Source: Macrostomum hystrix
Lineage: Eukaryota > Platyhelminthes > Macrostomidae
DNA length: 64,000 bases
Direction: 5' to 3'
Assembly (NCBI GenBank): GCA_950097015.1
Contig: CATNEN010000038.1
Coordinates: 4,943,001-5,007,000, forward strand
The position numbers and the translations under genes are program-made. Every line of letters starts with the position of its first letter. The first letter of the stretch is position 1. The notes beneath the pieces were generated by a model. The model did not search any database. It was not told where the DNA came from and saw nothing but the letters and a program-made list of their open reading frames with translations. This document shows positions 30,266 through 41,097 of this stretch, one piece after another.

Positions 30266-31452
30266 CTTGACTACAGCCATAGACATACGCTCGTATTACC
30301 CTAGTCTAAATATCGGCCGTTTGTCTATGCAATAGACAACGGTGTCTTCGTGTGATAACGACCATAGGCACTCGTGTTTCACTTTGTTTGTCTATGGCCA
30401 ATGTGTTCTAGAACAAAAATTGTTAATCATTTGTGCCTGCGTGAGCTAATAAACTTTATATGTTGCTGGGCGTTCACCTTTTGCAAGAACAATATCCTTT
30501 TTGCTTTTGTTATTAGTGGTCTTTAGGACTTAGAGGAATGTACTTTGGTGTAACTACTTGATGTTATCGATATGCTTGTACTATTAATAAAAAATACAAT
30601 AAATAATATTTATAGTATATATAGCATTAAATAGTAATTAAAAAATAAATAATATTACATGGTATGTATTTATAGCTTGTACTATAAATAACTAGTGCTT
30701 TTACATAGATACAAATAATTACTGGCACTCAAAACTTTACTTTTATAACATGGAACTATTTAGTCGACTATATTCATCATAGCGTTACATTAGCTTTATC
30801 ATTGTCGCACGGAGGTAATATATATTCACCAAGTTGTGCATGGTTAAATGTTAGTTTCACTTATGGTTTGCAGTGCTTCTAGCGCAGTCAAAGCCAGAGA
30901 TTAAGCTATGATTTCTATAATCACTTCATCACAAATTTTGTCTCAATTGTCTCTGATGAGAGCATGAAGAGCTAGGTTGCATCATTCACTATATTATGCA
31001 TATTTTGAATCGATTTACCAATATCATAGTTATTATAAATTGGTGCACGCTAATATGACAAAAATAGTAAATTAACGAAGACAAAAATTTTATCGCAAAT
31101 GCTGATGTATACGATTATATATAAAAAATATACCTTTATGTTCTATTTGATAAAAACTGCAACCAATTTGGCCACGGCTCAGCCTGACGCAGCCGCAGCA
31201 ATTTTCCATAGACAGCCGCCGCTAGCAGCAACCAATTTTGTAAAAACTGCGAGCTATTTTGCCAGCTTGAAGATAGCAGCTCACTGCTGTATTTGACCTG
31301 CCCTGTCAACAGCAGTAGCGAAATAGGGAGCGATAGCATAACTATAACGATAAAGAATGATAACAATATGTCCTCAGTCAGAAGTCAGAACACGAATTCA
31401 TAACATTAAGAATGATAAAAATATGTCCTCAGTCAGAAGTCAGAACACGAAT
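30266..31452. other. AT-rich intergenic region
   Basis: No gene recognised. Crypton-end-like GTCTATG motifs persist to about 30400 (for example TTTGTCTATGGCCAATG). The remainder is strongly AT-rich. A 41-bp sequence starting ATGTCCTCAGTCAGAAGTCA is duplicated at about 31367 and 31423, just beyond the transposase 3' end. Confidence 0.4.
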
Positions 31453-32241
31453 TCATAACATTATGTCCTCAGCATTCAAGCACCGATTGAAGTACGTCTG
31501 GGAGTGGTTGATCCAGCGCAGGCACTTAAGAGGCGTGATGCAGTTCAGTGCTTGCTGCACTTCTCTCTTCAGAATGCGCATCCTGTGCTGATGCAGTGTC
31601 GCACCTGCTGCAGCAGCCAGTCCAGTATCTGCCACCTCGCGCTGAATGGCAGGTGATTGCAGTTGCCTTTTCAGCTTGGCCTTCAGCGCTGAGCCTGCGT
31701 ACTCCGCCGGGTTGATGAACGGCGAGTATGGAGGCAGGAATCGGTGAGCTTGACCTTCAGACATCCCAGGGACACCTAGGTGAGCGCGTGCCCCATCGGA
31801 CAGTAGTACAAACTCCTCTTCCATCAGAACATCGATCTCAGAGTGGAATTCCACGAAGTGCTCGTTCTTAAAGCCTCCTTCAACGAGAGTGCTGTGAACG
31901 AGGCCGAGTTGCGAGATGGCCAGGCAGATGGTGAGATTCTGCCCACGCTGTCCGCTGACAACAGTCACAGCTGGGAGCCCCTTCGCAGAGCGGCCTTGAG
32001 TCCTCGCCGTCCAGATGTTCACCCCAAACTCGTCCATGAAAATTGTGTTCACCTGGCTTCCCTCGTCCAGCATCCATTCGACGTGCATCCTTCGCGCCTC
32101 CTTTGTAACAGGCATGTTCCAGTTCACAGGTACCTGGCGCAGCAACTTCAGGGTGATGAGGCGACCATCCAGAGCACGACTGATAGTGGTCAGACTCACG
32201 TTGGCAACGTCATTGTGTTGGTGTAGCAGGTGCTCTCTCAT
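31453..32241 (-). CDS. IS630/Tc1-type DDE transposase, N-terminus missing
   Basis: The 262-aa frame starts inside the second helix-turn-helix (TLQQMREHLL just upstream in the same frame, then VSLTTISRAL). The catalytic triad is visible: Asp in FMDEFGVNIW, Asp in LLSDGARAHLG, and Glu in PPYSPFINPAE, which is the hallmark of the IS630-Tc1-mariner superfamily. I count 30 residues between the second Asp and the Glu, shorter than the usual 34-37. The first DNA-binding helix-turn-helix is not found in the 180 bp before the divergent IAP-like gene, so the gene is truncated or has an unseen upstream exon. I could not identify terminal inverted repeats. Confidence 0.8.
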   Translation of the reverse strand: MREHLLHQHNDVANVSLTTISRALDGRLITLKLLRQVPVNWNMPVTKEARRMHVEWMLDEGSQVNTIFMDEFGVNIWTARTQGRSAKGLPAVTVVSGQRGQNLTICLAISQLGLVHSTLVEGGFKNEHFVEFHSEIDVLMEEEFVLLSDGARAHLGVPGMSEGQAHRFLPPYSPFINPAEYAGSALKAKLKRQLQSPAIQREVADTGLAAAAGATLHQHRMRILKREVQQALNCITPLKCLRWINHSQTYFNRCLNAEDIML

Positions 32242-32419
32242 TTGTTGCAGCGTCGCAGTAGGTTGAAAGGTATATATATAACGAGTAAATTTATTTGTTA
32301 AGTTACAATAACATCATTCAATTCTGAATGATGTCATAATCGAGTGTTTAAAAACTCGTACGATTTTAAATCGTACATTTTATTTCTATTGTACTTTAAA
32401 ATCATTAAAATCAACGATC

Positions 32420-33696
32420 ATGTTGGCGTGCTCCATAAACCAGGACCGAACGTCTGCGAAGTTAGAGTCGTTAGACCGAGAAAAAAAGGCCGAATTGAGA
32501 GCTCTGGCACGGCAGCTTGTTGAAACTGAGATGGAAAAAAATAACTTCAATCGCGTGAGTCAACTACTAAATTTATTATCGTTTCTTGAGGTACATTGCA
32601 GCGTATTTTTGACCTAGGTGCGTATTTTTGTTCAGTTTTTTTATGTTTCTCTCTATCGGCTAGACGGAGCTACAAGCACTGCTATGAGTAGATAATTTCG
32701 AATTTTACTTTAAATTTCACCTTTTGTAGTTTTATGCCTCTACTCGTGGTATGCGAGCTGTAGAATTTAACTTTAGAATAGCTTCAGAGGGATTGGTTTC
32801 GCGCTGACCTTGGCCTTGAAAACTTGACCAATCACTTTGCAGCCCTCTGGCTCCGATGCCTGACAGCTGGAAAGCGCCCAGATTTCACTCTGATCTTGAA
32901 TCGCGTCACTTCATTTGTCTCGAGCTCGGAAGGCGCAGCTGCTCCGGGCATTGAAGACGCATTTGAAGCGAAGGCAGAAGCCGGGCTGTTCAGGGACTCG
33001 CTGACCAGACAGCTGGTTTGCTACTGCTGCGGTCAGAACGCCTCGACCGGAGGGACGCACCTCGCCAGCCAGAGCTGCGCCTACCATCGCCTGATGTGCC
33101 TGCTGCTGTCGGAGAACGAAATCCAGCCATCCGCATCGTTCGAGCAGGAAAGGATCCGTGCCACGCACAGCCTACTCGCGCTGACAGCATGCATCGGGCA
33201 GACCATTGGTGGCGCGGTCGAGTCCTTTGGGTACACCAGGAAGCTGGTTGAGTTCGTCATTGCCCGCTGCCACTTTCTGCAGGCCCAAATGCCGCGCAGA
33301 CCTGGGGACCTCATCGAGCAGGTCTTGGCCTGCCAGGATGCGTTCGGGGAGACTGCTCTTGAGACTATTCTGTCCGCAGTTGACATTCGATTGGAGCTGC
33401 AGGACCCGACTTTGACATCAGCGACTACGCATCAGTCTGCGGAACCGATTGCGCATCAGACTCCACAAGAGCGGCCCCTTGTTGCCACGCTTGCATTTCC
33501 AGCTACTCTGGGCACGAGTGTTGACCCGGCCGAACCCGCGAGTGATCGCTGCGTTATCTGCCGATCTGCGGCTCGCGATCGGGTAGTACTGCCGTGTGCT
33601 CACTTCAACGCCTGCCAACGCTGCTTGAGCACGGTCAGGCAATGCCCAGTGTGCAGAAGCAACATTCTGGCCACTCTGACTGCATACATCTGCTAG
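32420..33696 (+). CDS. IAP-like protein with divergent BIR and C-terminal RING, two exons, 347 aa
   Basis: Exons 32420-32554 and 32788-33696, joined at CGC/GTGAGT and CTTCAG/AGG in phase 0. Exon 1 encodes a charged helix, probably coiled coil (REKKAELRALARQLVETEM). Residues about 83-149 resemble a BIR domain: NRVTSF at its start, then AEAGLFRDS, then C123-x2-C126 followed by C142 and C149, with His145 nearby; the usual order is C-x2-C-x16-H-x6-C. Residues 300-347 form a C3HC4 RING (CVIC, PCAHFNAC, QRC, CPVC) ending ILATLTAYIC, the position and length typical of inhibitor-of-apoptosis proteins. IAP RINGs act as E3 ubiquitin ligases. The start is set by the first in-frame ATG. It is transcribed divergently from the transposase 180 bp away. 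Confidence 0.8.
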
Positions 33697-33765
33697 GAGC
33701 TGGTCTTGGGGATTGCTTCACTATTTTGGTTCGGCACGATTCTGTAAATCATGTCCTGCAACACC

Positions 33766-33905
33766 CAGGGGCGTAGTCAGGGGGGCAGGGGGGGTCGCGG
33801 CCCCTCATCGGCTGACGAAACTGCGAGTGTGTGGCGCCCCCTAGTAGTCACGCCCCCCAGAAACGCGGCCCCCTTAGAAAAAATCCATTGCTACGGCTCG
33901 TACGC
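33766..33905. mobile_element. MITE related to the copy at 26717-26860
   Basis: It starts ACACCCAGGGGCGTAGTCAG with long G runs and ends TTGCTACGGCTCGTACGCC. The ends are imperfect inverted repeats of the GGGCGTAGYCA type, and the interior has the same C-run and G-run character. It follows the stop codon of the IAP-like gene by about 70 bp and probably lies in its 3' UTR. Confidence 0.5.
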
Positions 33906-35094
33906 CACTGGAAACAGCAAGCCATGCGACGCCACGTCTGTAAGCCGCAATATCGCATAGTTTAACAGCTTCTAATGCACTCTGTTGATTTTGCATTGTA
34001 TAGATTTTTATCGCTGACCTAAATTTTTATAACAAGCGTCTCATTCATATGGGCTGCCTCGGTGATTAATCATTCAGTTGGTCAATTTTATTCATTTTCA
34101 GGCTCTTCATATTGGTTTTCAACTTCTATTTCGAAATAGTAACTTCAATTTCGCCCGCGAGACCGGCCTGCCCAAGTTAGAGTAAAGTTAGAGTAATTGG
34201 GCAGGCCGGTCTCGCGGACGAAATTGAAGCTACTAATAGGGTACACACGAGCATCCCCTTCCCTTTGGGCGAAGTTACTTAGTTTGAAATAGAAGTTGAA
34301 CCAACATTAAAGTACTATAGAAGATGATTTAGTACTCAAGTAATCTTTATTGACTAATGTTCTTTGAAAGCTCGACTCACATTATGCAATAGGACTACAC
34401 GTGACGTGATCGTACATTGTACATTTACATTAATAAAGCATTTCATATTGCATACGAGTATAAAAAGTTTTATTATGCCTACTGCACTGTGATAAAGGGG
34501 TCATTTTTAAAGCTTTTTTAAGATGCACTAAAGAAAGTTTACTGAATGCGCTCGAAAAAAATTTTTCAATGTCATATTTTTGTCATAATATGTAAATAAT
34601 GGCATACTTAAAATCACAGACCCTATTTCTCTATAGAGAAGTCCATATTTATTTTTATAATTTTGCATGGTTCATTTTTTTATAAGCAGCCCTTTATTAA
34701 TTTTTCCACGAATACGCAAAGATAGCATTTTATTCTCGCATACACATTTTTGTTAAGAAACACATGATGGTACAGTTCAGGCAACAAATATTATACTGAA
34801 ATTTTGGCTTCCAAAATAAAAACTTTACATTTCCTACATAGAGATTCTGACGATAGGCTTCCCGTTACTATAAATTTGCTTTACTGGGCATGTGCGTCAC
34901 AGACGCAGTAGATTAAGTAGATTTAAACGATAATTTAGTAGTCCATGAAGTTAAGCATACAGTGGAAGGCTAATTTCATGATAAAAAATACCATTTTCAG
35001 GTGAGAATCCCTAATCTTACCGAGTTATTGCAGGCAAATGTCAAAGCATATTGTCAAGAAGAATTAATTTATGAACAATGAGTATGATTTCAAT
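33906..35094. other. AT-rich intergenic region between convergent genes
   Basis: Apart from the fold-back element at 34112-34305 this is AT-rich non-coding sequence lying 3' of both the IAP-like gene and arrestin gene C. No further gene seen. Confidence 0.4.
34112..34305. mobile_element. Fold-back (hairpin) element, about 194 bp
   Basis: Two nested inverted repeats share one centre. The inner arms 34138-34174 and 34198-34234 match at 35 of 37 positions and include the GC-rich GACCGGCCTGCCCA. The outer arms are TTCAACTTCTATTTC near 34117 and GAAATAGAAGTTGAA near 34287. The 23-nt loop is a tandem AGTTAGAGTAA. This is the form of a MITE or fold-back transposon; no ORF. Confidence 0.75.
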
Positions 35095-38000
35095 TCAGTT
35101 CACGGGCGGCAGGGCGGGCCCGGAGCTCTGCTGACGATACACCGGGTAGCTCGGTGCCCACTGCAGCTTGCGGCCTGGACCGCTCGCCATTGAAGCGTCG
35201 CCTAGTCCAGCTTGCGCACCGTCGGCTAGATCAACGTCCTGCCTGCCGAAAATGCACTCTTCGTAGGAGGGAGGCTCTGAAAAAGATGGGGTTCTTTTTG
35301 TGGTTCACCTGCCCTAATTTGACCAGACGTGCAGCCGACAGCACAGCCGCAGCTGTTGCACGGCGCATCTGAAGGCTGCGTACGGCTGTTCAGCCCACAC
35401 CACACCCACCCTAAATTACCCGAGCTAATGCTGGTACCCATTTAACAGCTGAGTGAACTGAAGCAATGCACAGTTAAGTATCTTACCAAAGGAAACAAAA
35501 AGCTCAAAAGGACCTTCAGGTCGTGAGTCCGACGCTTAAACCACTAGGCTACAACCCCTTAGCCTAGTAATAAAGACTAAAATTAGCAATGATGATAGCT
35601 GGAGACGGACATCAATGCGCCCCCGCGGCGAATGAAAAATTAAAATTACCTGCAGGAAACGGAGGTGCGGATGGCAACGCTGGTTGATAAAGACTGGCCC
35701 TCAATGGAATGCTGCCGATCAACAGCTCGCAGCACTCCTGCTTCACTGACAGGCAGCAGCCGCCGTCACCAACAAGCTGCAAGAAATATTTATTGGATGA
35801 GCTGTGCAATGAGTAGAAATGATTCGGCAGTGCTTTCGAATATAAAAAAGTAACTCGAAGGCATTTCAAACTATTGAGTCACGAGTTACACAGGAGGTTT
35901 ACATTTCGTTGCAGAGTAGTCAAACATGGTCAAGAATAACGGCCCTCACCCTTAGATAGTAGTGGACCTCGATGTTATTACAGCCATCGATGCGGGAAGT
36001 TGGCAGCGGATGTACCGTCAGGCGGCAGTTAAGCGGCTGCGAGCTCTGTTGCTTCGGGCCGGGCAGCAGAACTGAGGAGGCCACCCGGGTGGTCGTTCGC
36101 GTCTTGCCACCGGCGTGGAAGATGACTCTCTGAGAAAATGAGCGGAAGCCGGAAAATGGATTGGTCGATGAGATGCTTGCCCTGCTAACGTTACCGGCCT
36201 CATGCTTGCAGACCAAGAGTTGAGACAATGCCTATCCCGAAGTACGAGTACAAGTTTCAAGTACCAATGCTCGAATAGTAATAATAATAATAATGATAAT
36301 ATTAGTTGCAAGTGGTCTGCTGGCAATAGCACATCATTTGGTGACACTAGACCTGCAGCCAGCGAGGAGGCAATTCTGCCCGTTTCGCTGACGCCTGAGC
36401 ACACACGCAGACAGATATTGTACGCAGGCACACGCTCACACAGGTGTGTAAATCTGCCATGACTTTCGTCGTCAGACAGTGTACACTCTCACTGTGCCTA
36501 GGAGGTTCGCCCTCAAGGGCGTAAATGGTAATGGTTCGAAAAGCCCCCAAGCCTTCTCTCCCTGGCTGCGCCCAAATGATTGTGGCCTCGCCGCGGAATC
36601 GAGCTCAGGACCTTATTGCAAGAGGTCCTTGATCAATATTGGTGAATGTAACATTGTTAATAAAATTATAAAGTATAGAAAATAATGCTCATGCATATTA
36701 CATAACTTTGGTAATGCAGTACCGGAGATTAGATATATCTTTTTCGCGGAAAATTGGCCTTCAAAACTTGACCATAAAACACGAGTGTTGCGTAATCTAA
36801 GTATACGTCCTTGAGTCATGTGAATAGTGAATAAAACATAAAAAAGAAACTACACGATAGCCCGCCATTCAAGTGTAATGTCCCATCCCTGAGCTACGGC
36901 CTCCATTAGCAAGAGAGATGACTATTAGATTTATATAGTGAAATCACCTGATGCAGCTCCATTTCAACTGTTTCCAAGTCCACACTCGACGTTAGGTTCG
37001 AAAGTTCGCCCCGGACAAGGATTTCCTCGCCAGGAACGAAGCCCTTCTTGGGTAGTTCGATGCTCACTCGGACCGTGCCGAAGCAGCAGTTGAAGCACAT
37101 GCAGCAATTGACGTCGTAGTCGTTGCTGCTCGAGTGTGGACCAGTCAGATGCGCCGGTTCCGCATTGAGGTCCAGGTCGCGAATCACGGTGTACATCCTC
37201 TGGGTGGTTGTGTCGAATTTCCACGGCCGGTCGATGTTGGCCCGGATGTAGTAGCGAATCTTGCCGATGCCGCCCTCGAAGGACGAAGGAGCGGTTGCTG
37301 GCAGTTGGAAGCAGACCGGGTAGTAATAGTCACCGGCTGGGTGATGGTCCGCAGATGGGCCATCTCTTGGAGGGGCTGCGTTGGTAGCGAAAGAAGCATG
37401 ACATTGAGATTTTTGCAAAATGTCCAAATTAAAATGCCTTTAGCAGTTAAGATCGCTCAGAGTTTTTTTTAGTCAGGTGCTCACCCGTTGATTTTTATTT
37501 ATATTGAATTTAATCTACATATTAAGATATGGTAATTATTGACAACGAAAACTGTAGTCCAATGGATAGGATAGAGATTCGGAAACTTGATCAGAGATTC
37601 GGAGATTTAATCTCAACCAAGGAAAAACTATTTTGTGCGCTTGAGCTAGACACAAATGTCCTACAGTTAACCCATGTGAAAAATTGGTACTCTCTCAGTC
37701 CATGCCACGCGCAATAGCTACTGTGCTGCCATGGACTTTACACTCTTCCAATCTTGGTTAGGTGTCACCATCCATGTGTCTATCCACACTAAAAAAACTC
37801 ACAATACAACGCGACCCTCTGATCGATGTAGACCTCGTCGGACCGGTAGTGAACCGTGTGCGTTCGACGCGATTTTCCGGATCCAGTTGATCTCGACTCT
37901 GTCCAGTGCACCTCGGAACTCCCGTACAGCGACACGTACACCGCTGCAGTGTTTGTGGTGGCGAGCAGACAGACGCGTTTAACTAATACCGAACCACTGA

Positions 38001-38176
38001 TTTTTTCACTACTGCCGAAAAACGTTATTCTATTGAGCTCCTCACTCACCTCTGCACTTGACGGGCTCCTGCAGTCTCACGTGAAGTTTGAAGGACACCT
38101 GCTGGCCGGAGCGATAAACAGCGTTCGGATTCTCATTCGAGTCGTCGAATAGAACTTCAAACGCCAGTACTTTCAT
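35095..38176 (-). CDS. Alpha-arrestin (ARRDC-like) gene C, six exons, 394 aa, PPxY tail
   Basis: Exons, 5' to 3' on the minus strand: 38050-38176, 37803-37943, 36948-37375, 35950-36129, 35650-35776, 35095-35276. Phases are 1,1,0,0,1 and total 1185 nt including TGA. The N-terminal lobe starts LAFEVLFDDSNENPNAVYR. SSEVHWTESR and HTVHYRSDEVYID are in exon 2. The cysteine cluster VNCCMCFNCCFG precedes the second lobe (KKGFVPGEEILVRGEL). The tail has PPSY at residues 336-339 (PPSYEECIFGR) and QWAPSYPVY further on, nearly the same as gene B, so gene B is the closest paralogue. The expected role is to bridge membrane cargo and WW-domain ubiquitin ligases. The ATG lies 8 nt after an acceptor (ATTCGCAG), so a 5' UTR intron or trans-splicing is likely. 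Introns carry SINEs but no minisatellites. Confidence 0.92.
35327..35561 (-). mobile_element. SINE-2 copy in intron 5 of arrestin gene C
   Basis: The tRNA-like head, read on the minus strand, is TTGTAGCCTAGTGGTTTAAG (A box) and GGACTCACGACCTGAAGGTC. The opposite end shares GTGCAGCCGACAGCACAGC and GGCTGCGTACGGCTGTTCAG with the copy at 44641. It has the same orientation as the host gene. Confidence 0.75.
36310..36625 (-). mobile_element. SINE-1 copy in intron 3 of arrestin gene C
   Basis: Read on the minus strand: TCGATTCCGCGGCGAGGCCA, the body, the hairpin segment (about 36462-36490), and the tail ending CTGCAGGTCTAGTGTCACCA. The front of the head is degraded. Confidence 0.85.
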
Positions 38177-38785
38177 AGCTGTGCCTGCGAATGACAACTC
38201 TACAGAAATAATGCACCAGAGTCTGCTCTGCGACTCGCACTCACATGCTATATATGAAACTATAATGAGCTGCCTAATCTCTGCATGCTCCGTCACCAAG
38301 GTACAGCAGATAAGATAAGACACATGAGCAAAGCGGTGAAGCACGGGTCGAGAAATATAACTTAGTAATCGCTGCTATGACAAATCACATAACATCTTGG
38401 AGACGGTCAATTCTGGCAGTTCATATGGACTTATTTATTTTCCCAACTGCATGACAATAACTTGATTGTCCTTCGTCGTGACACAACGAGCTTATTGAAG
38501 CAATGTCCATCTCATTTCATCTCGCTATTTCCGCACAGAGATCCTGGGCCCTCTGAAAGCTTCGAGATTTTTCACATATTTGTGAAGCCTATTTTTAGCA
38601 GCTCACAAACGGCGTGCCTTTTCATGAAGCTTTGCAATCTACTCGTAGTTTCATGCCACGTTCAATAATTGCCGCATGCACTTTTCTGAGGGTCCTGTTA
38701 GTCAAGTGAATCTTCTTAAAGAAAAGTCTTTCAGGGTCACTTAGCAGTGAGCCATCTATCGATTGAGAATATGAGAGGCTAAACG
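38177..38785. other. Upstream region of arrestin gene C
   Basis: Expected to hold the promoter and 5' UTR exon of arrestin gene C. I cannot point to a specific promoter element, and no other gene is seen. Confidence 0.35.
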
Positions 38786-38984
38786 AAAGCTTGTAGCCTA
38801 GTGGTTAGAGCTTCGGAGTTCTGACGTAGAGGTCGGGAGTTCGACTCTAAGCCTAAAGAAAATTAATTTTGCCCATGTGCGAATTCCTTAAAGACGAATA
38901 ATTCCCTTATGCTTCAGTTCACCCAGCTGTAAAATTGATACCAGCATTGCCTGGGATAGAAATTTTGGTGGTCGTGGCGGCTCC

Positions 38985-40389
38985 GAAGGACTACTAAACA
39001 ACACAGGACGTTGCAATCGCGTTTTGTGCAAATTTTTCAGAAGGCTGGCTAAATGATGCTAAAAGTCTATGGCATATGCTTTATTAATATATGCACGTAG
39101 CTCAATAGGAACTTTCAGGCAAATATTTTAGGATTCAAAATGTGTATTTAAATGAACATTTTTACGAATTCTGTGCAGTTACAGGTATTAAATGAAGCAG
39201 ACACAAGAAACTAAAGTATATTCTGTACTAACATATGGCACTACCAAACAAAAAACTAAACCAAACAAGGAAATCAGAACCAAACATACGGCATATTTGC
39301 AACGGACTTAGTTTTAAATGTACAATCTTACGTAAAACTACCAAGGCTGTCATAATATTAAGTGTAGCAAAACTAGCGTGTTGACAGCAACTTTCTCAGT
39401 CTTCTTTCATTTGCTCCTGTTTGTAACCTGGGTACTTCGCTCTCTCTACGCACGAATCCCTTGAAAAAAACAATTTGATAGTCTTCGAGAAACTTGAAAT
39501 AGCTTTATTGGACCAACTGGTACGTCAAGAAACGACTCGAAAATAAGCAAAAAGACTCGAACGATGTAATTCACGCATTGCGACTTGCTTGTCAAGAAAT
39601 ACGTGTAGCAAAAGCAGGCGTACACTACCAGCCATTCGGGTGGATATCTGAGTCTGCATCGAGATAACAGCGCTGTAAACTCACTGTCTTCAGGTAGGCT
39701 ATCTCGCCCCGGCTCCGGCATCCTTGGAAAGTTTTCCTTATGTGCTATGTAACCACAAATGTAGTAGATGGATGCCCTCTCTTCTGAACTTAGGTGGTCG
39801 ACTCGGATATGTATATCATCAAATTTCCTCACGTCAGCATGAGACACTTCTGCTCTGCAACATTCGGACTCACCGTGGTCAACCTGATCGCATTGAATCT
39901 CGCCGTAGATCTGCATTCGACGTAAGCGTGCACTAGAGAGAATTTGATCCACCGAAATGTAATAGCACTGTAATGTAAGCTTATATAGTTAACATTTTGA
40001 TGCTCACCGATGAGTACGTCGGCAAAGCCGTCATCCAAATGCTCGCTTCTCGTTCGTCCCGCGGGAAACTATATACAGTACATCTTTCTCCACTGTCGTA
40101 GTTGCTCTTGCAGCCTTTTACGCAGCACTTTCTTGGCATGATGCGAAAACCAAAGAAATCACGCTAGCATCTGTCTTCTGCAGGACTAAAAAACTGATAA
40201 CGAACTGAGATAGAAAAGCAGACTAGGACAACTGAAAGTAAAAGGCTAAACTATATGCGTTCCTTTTGAGCTACGTGAATTTACTATATAATAAAGCATA
40301 TGCCATAGACTTTTAGCATCATTTAGCCAGCCTTCTGAAAAATTTGCACAAAACGCGATTGCAACGTCCTGTGTTGTTTAGTAGTCCTT
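38985..40389 (-). mobile_element. P-element/THAP-type DNA transposon, internally deleted, about 1.4 kb
   Basis: Terminal inverted repeats of about 100 bp are almost perfect (AAGGACTACTAAACAACACA at 38986 and its complement ending at 40389). GGCGGCTCC flanks both sides as a target-site duplication of 8-9 bp, consistent with the 8-bp duplications of the P superfamily. The interior encodes the two ends of a P-type transposase. Confidence 0.88.
39446..40139 (-). pseudogene. P/THAP transposase remnant: THAP finger start joined to C-terminal region
   Basis: Exon 1 (40008-40139) begins MPRKCCVKGCKSNYDSGERC and continues VYSFPRDEREASIWMTALP, the first half of a THAP zinc finger (C-x2-4-C, FP, W). 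It ends at TCG/GTGAGC. Exon 2 (39967 downward, acceptor ATTACAG) is in phase and reads into the C-terminal region typical of P-type transposases: SSEERASIYYICGYIAHKE, then SEFTALLSRCRLRYPPEWL. The rest of the THAP finger, the GTP-binding region and the catalytic RNase H-like core are missing, so the product cannot be an active transposase. It could still bind DNA weakly or not at all. Confidence 0.75.
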
Positions 40390-40445
40390 GGCGGCTCCAC
40401 GAACTGTACAGCTGTACACAGTGGCTTGTACAGCTGTACACAGCT

Positions 40446-41097
40446 CTTGGAAGCGCCACAGAATAGTTGCGGCTGAATCTCTAGCTGTACATGTGACCCA
40501 CAATTTAAATCAATCTATTGCGATTCATAACTTCAGGCGGTAACAAAGTTAAAAACCGGTATTAGGGGAATATTTGAGGTCGCTGGATGTCCCCGATCAC
40601 AATATGCAATCTTGCTGTTTAGCCACCAGCTGCGCGATGGGAAAAATGTTGTAGGCGACTAAAGTGAAACTGCCTCATTAGGGTTTTGCTCGCTCATTTT
40701 GTGCTTCACTGACGACTCGAAACCCGATAGCCTTGTAGATGAGCGTTTGAGCAGATTATAAGCTAGTGAATGATGCTCCATGTGTGCGAGTACTATGCAG
40801 AGTAATGGCGCAATCCATGTGGTTGTGGAATGTTCGGTCTGACCAACCTCGAAGGCAAGCATCCTATTCGGTTGGAATTTCAGTGCTATGAGATTATTTT
40901 CAATTTTATCTCAGTGCCGGAATTACAAGATAAGCTAAATGCATATTAAACTTCTAAGCTTTTAAGTTCATATAGTATTAATTTTATTCCAAATTTAGAA
41001 GTGCATTAGTGCATTATCAATTTGCTTCTCTCTTTGTTTTGTTTAGCTTGAGGAAGTTTTTTTACATTTAGCTGTTTAATATTTCTCGGAATCCAAG
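40446..41097. other. Intergenic spacer
   Basis: No gene or RNA recognised. A small imperfect duplication of TGTACAGCTGTACACAG lies at its left edge. Confidence 0.4.

Larger units (their letters stand above)
38786..40445 (+). mobile_element. SINE-2 split by a P/THAP element
   Basis: The tRNA-like head begins at about 38790 (TTGTAGCCTAGTGGTTAGAG as A box; GGTCGGGAGTTCGACTC as B box), and the body runs to GGCGGCTCC at 38976-38984. After the P/THAP insertion the tail resumes at 40390 with GGCGGCTCC, then GAACTGTACAGCTGTACACA, which is the complement of the GTACAGCTGTTCAGTCCATG tail of other copies. Confidence 0.75.
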
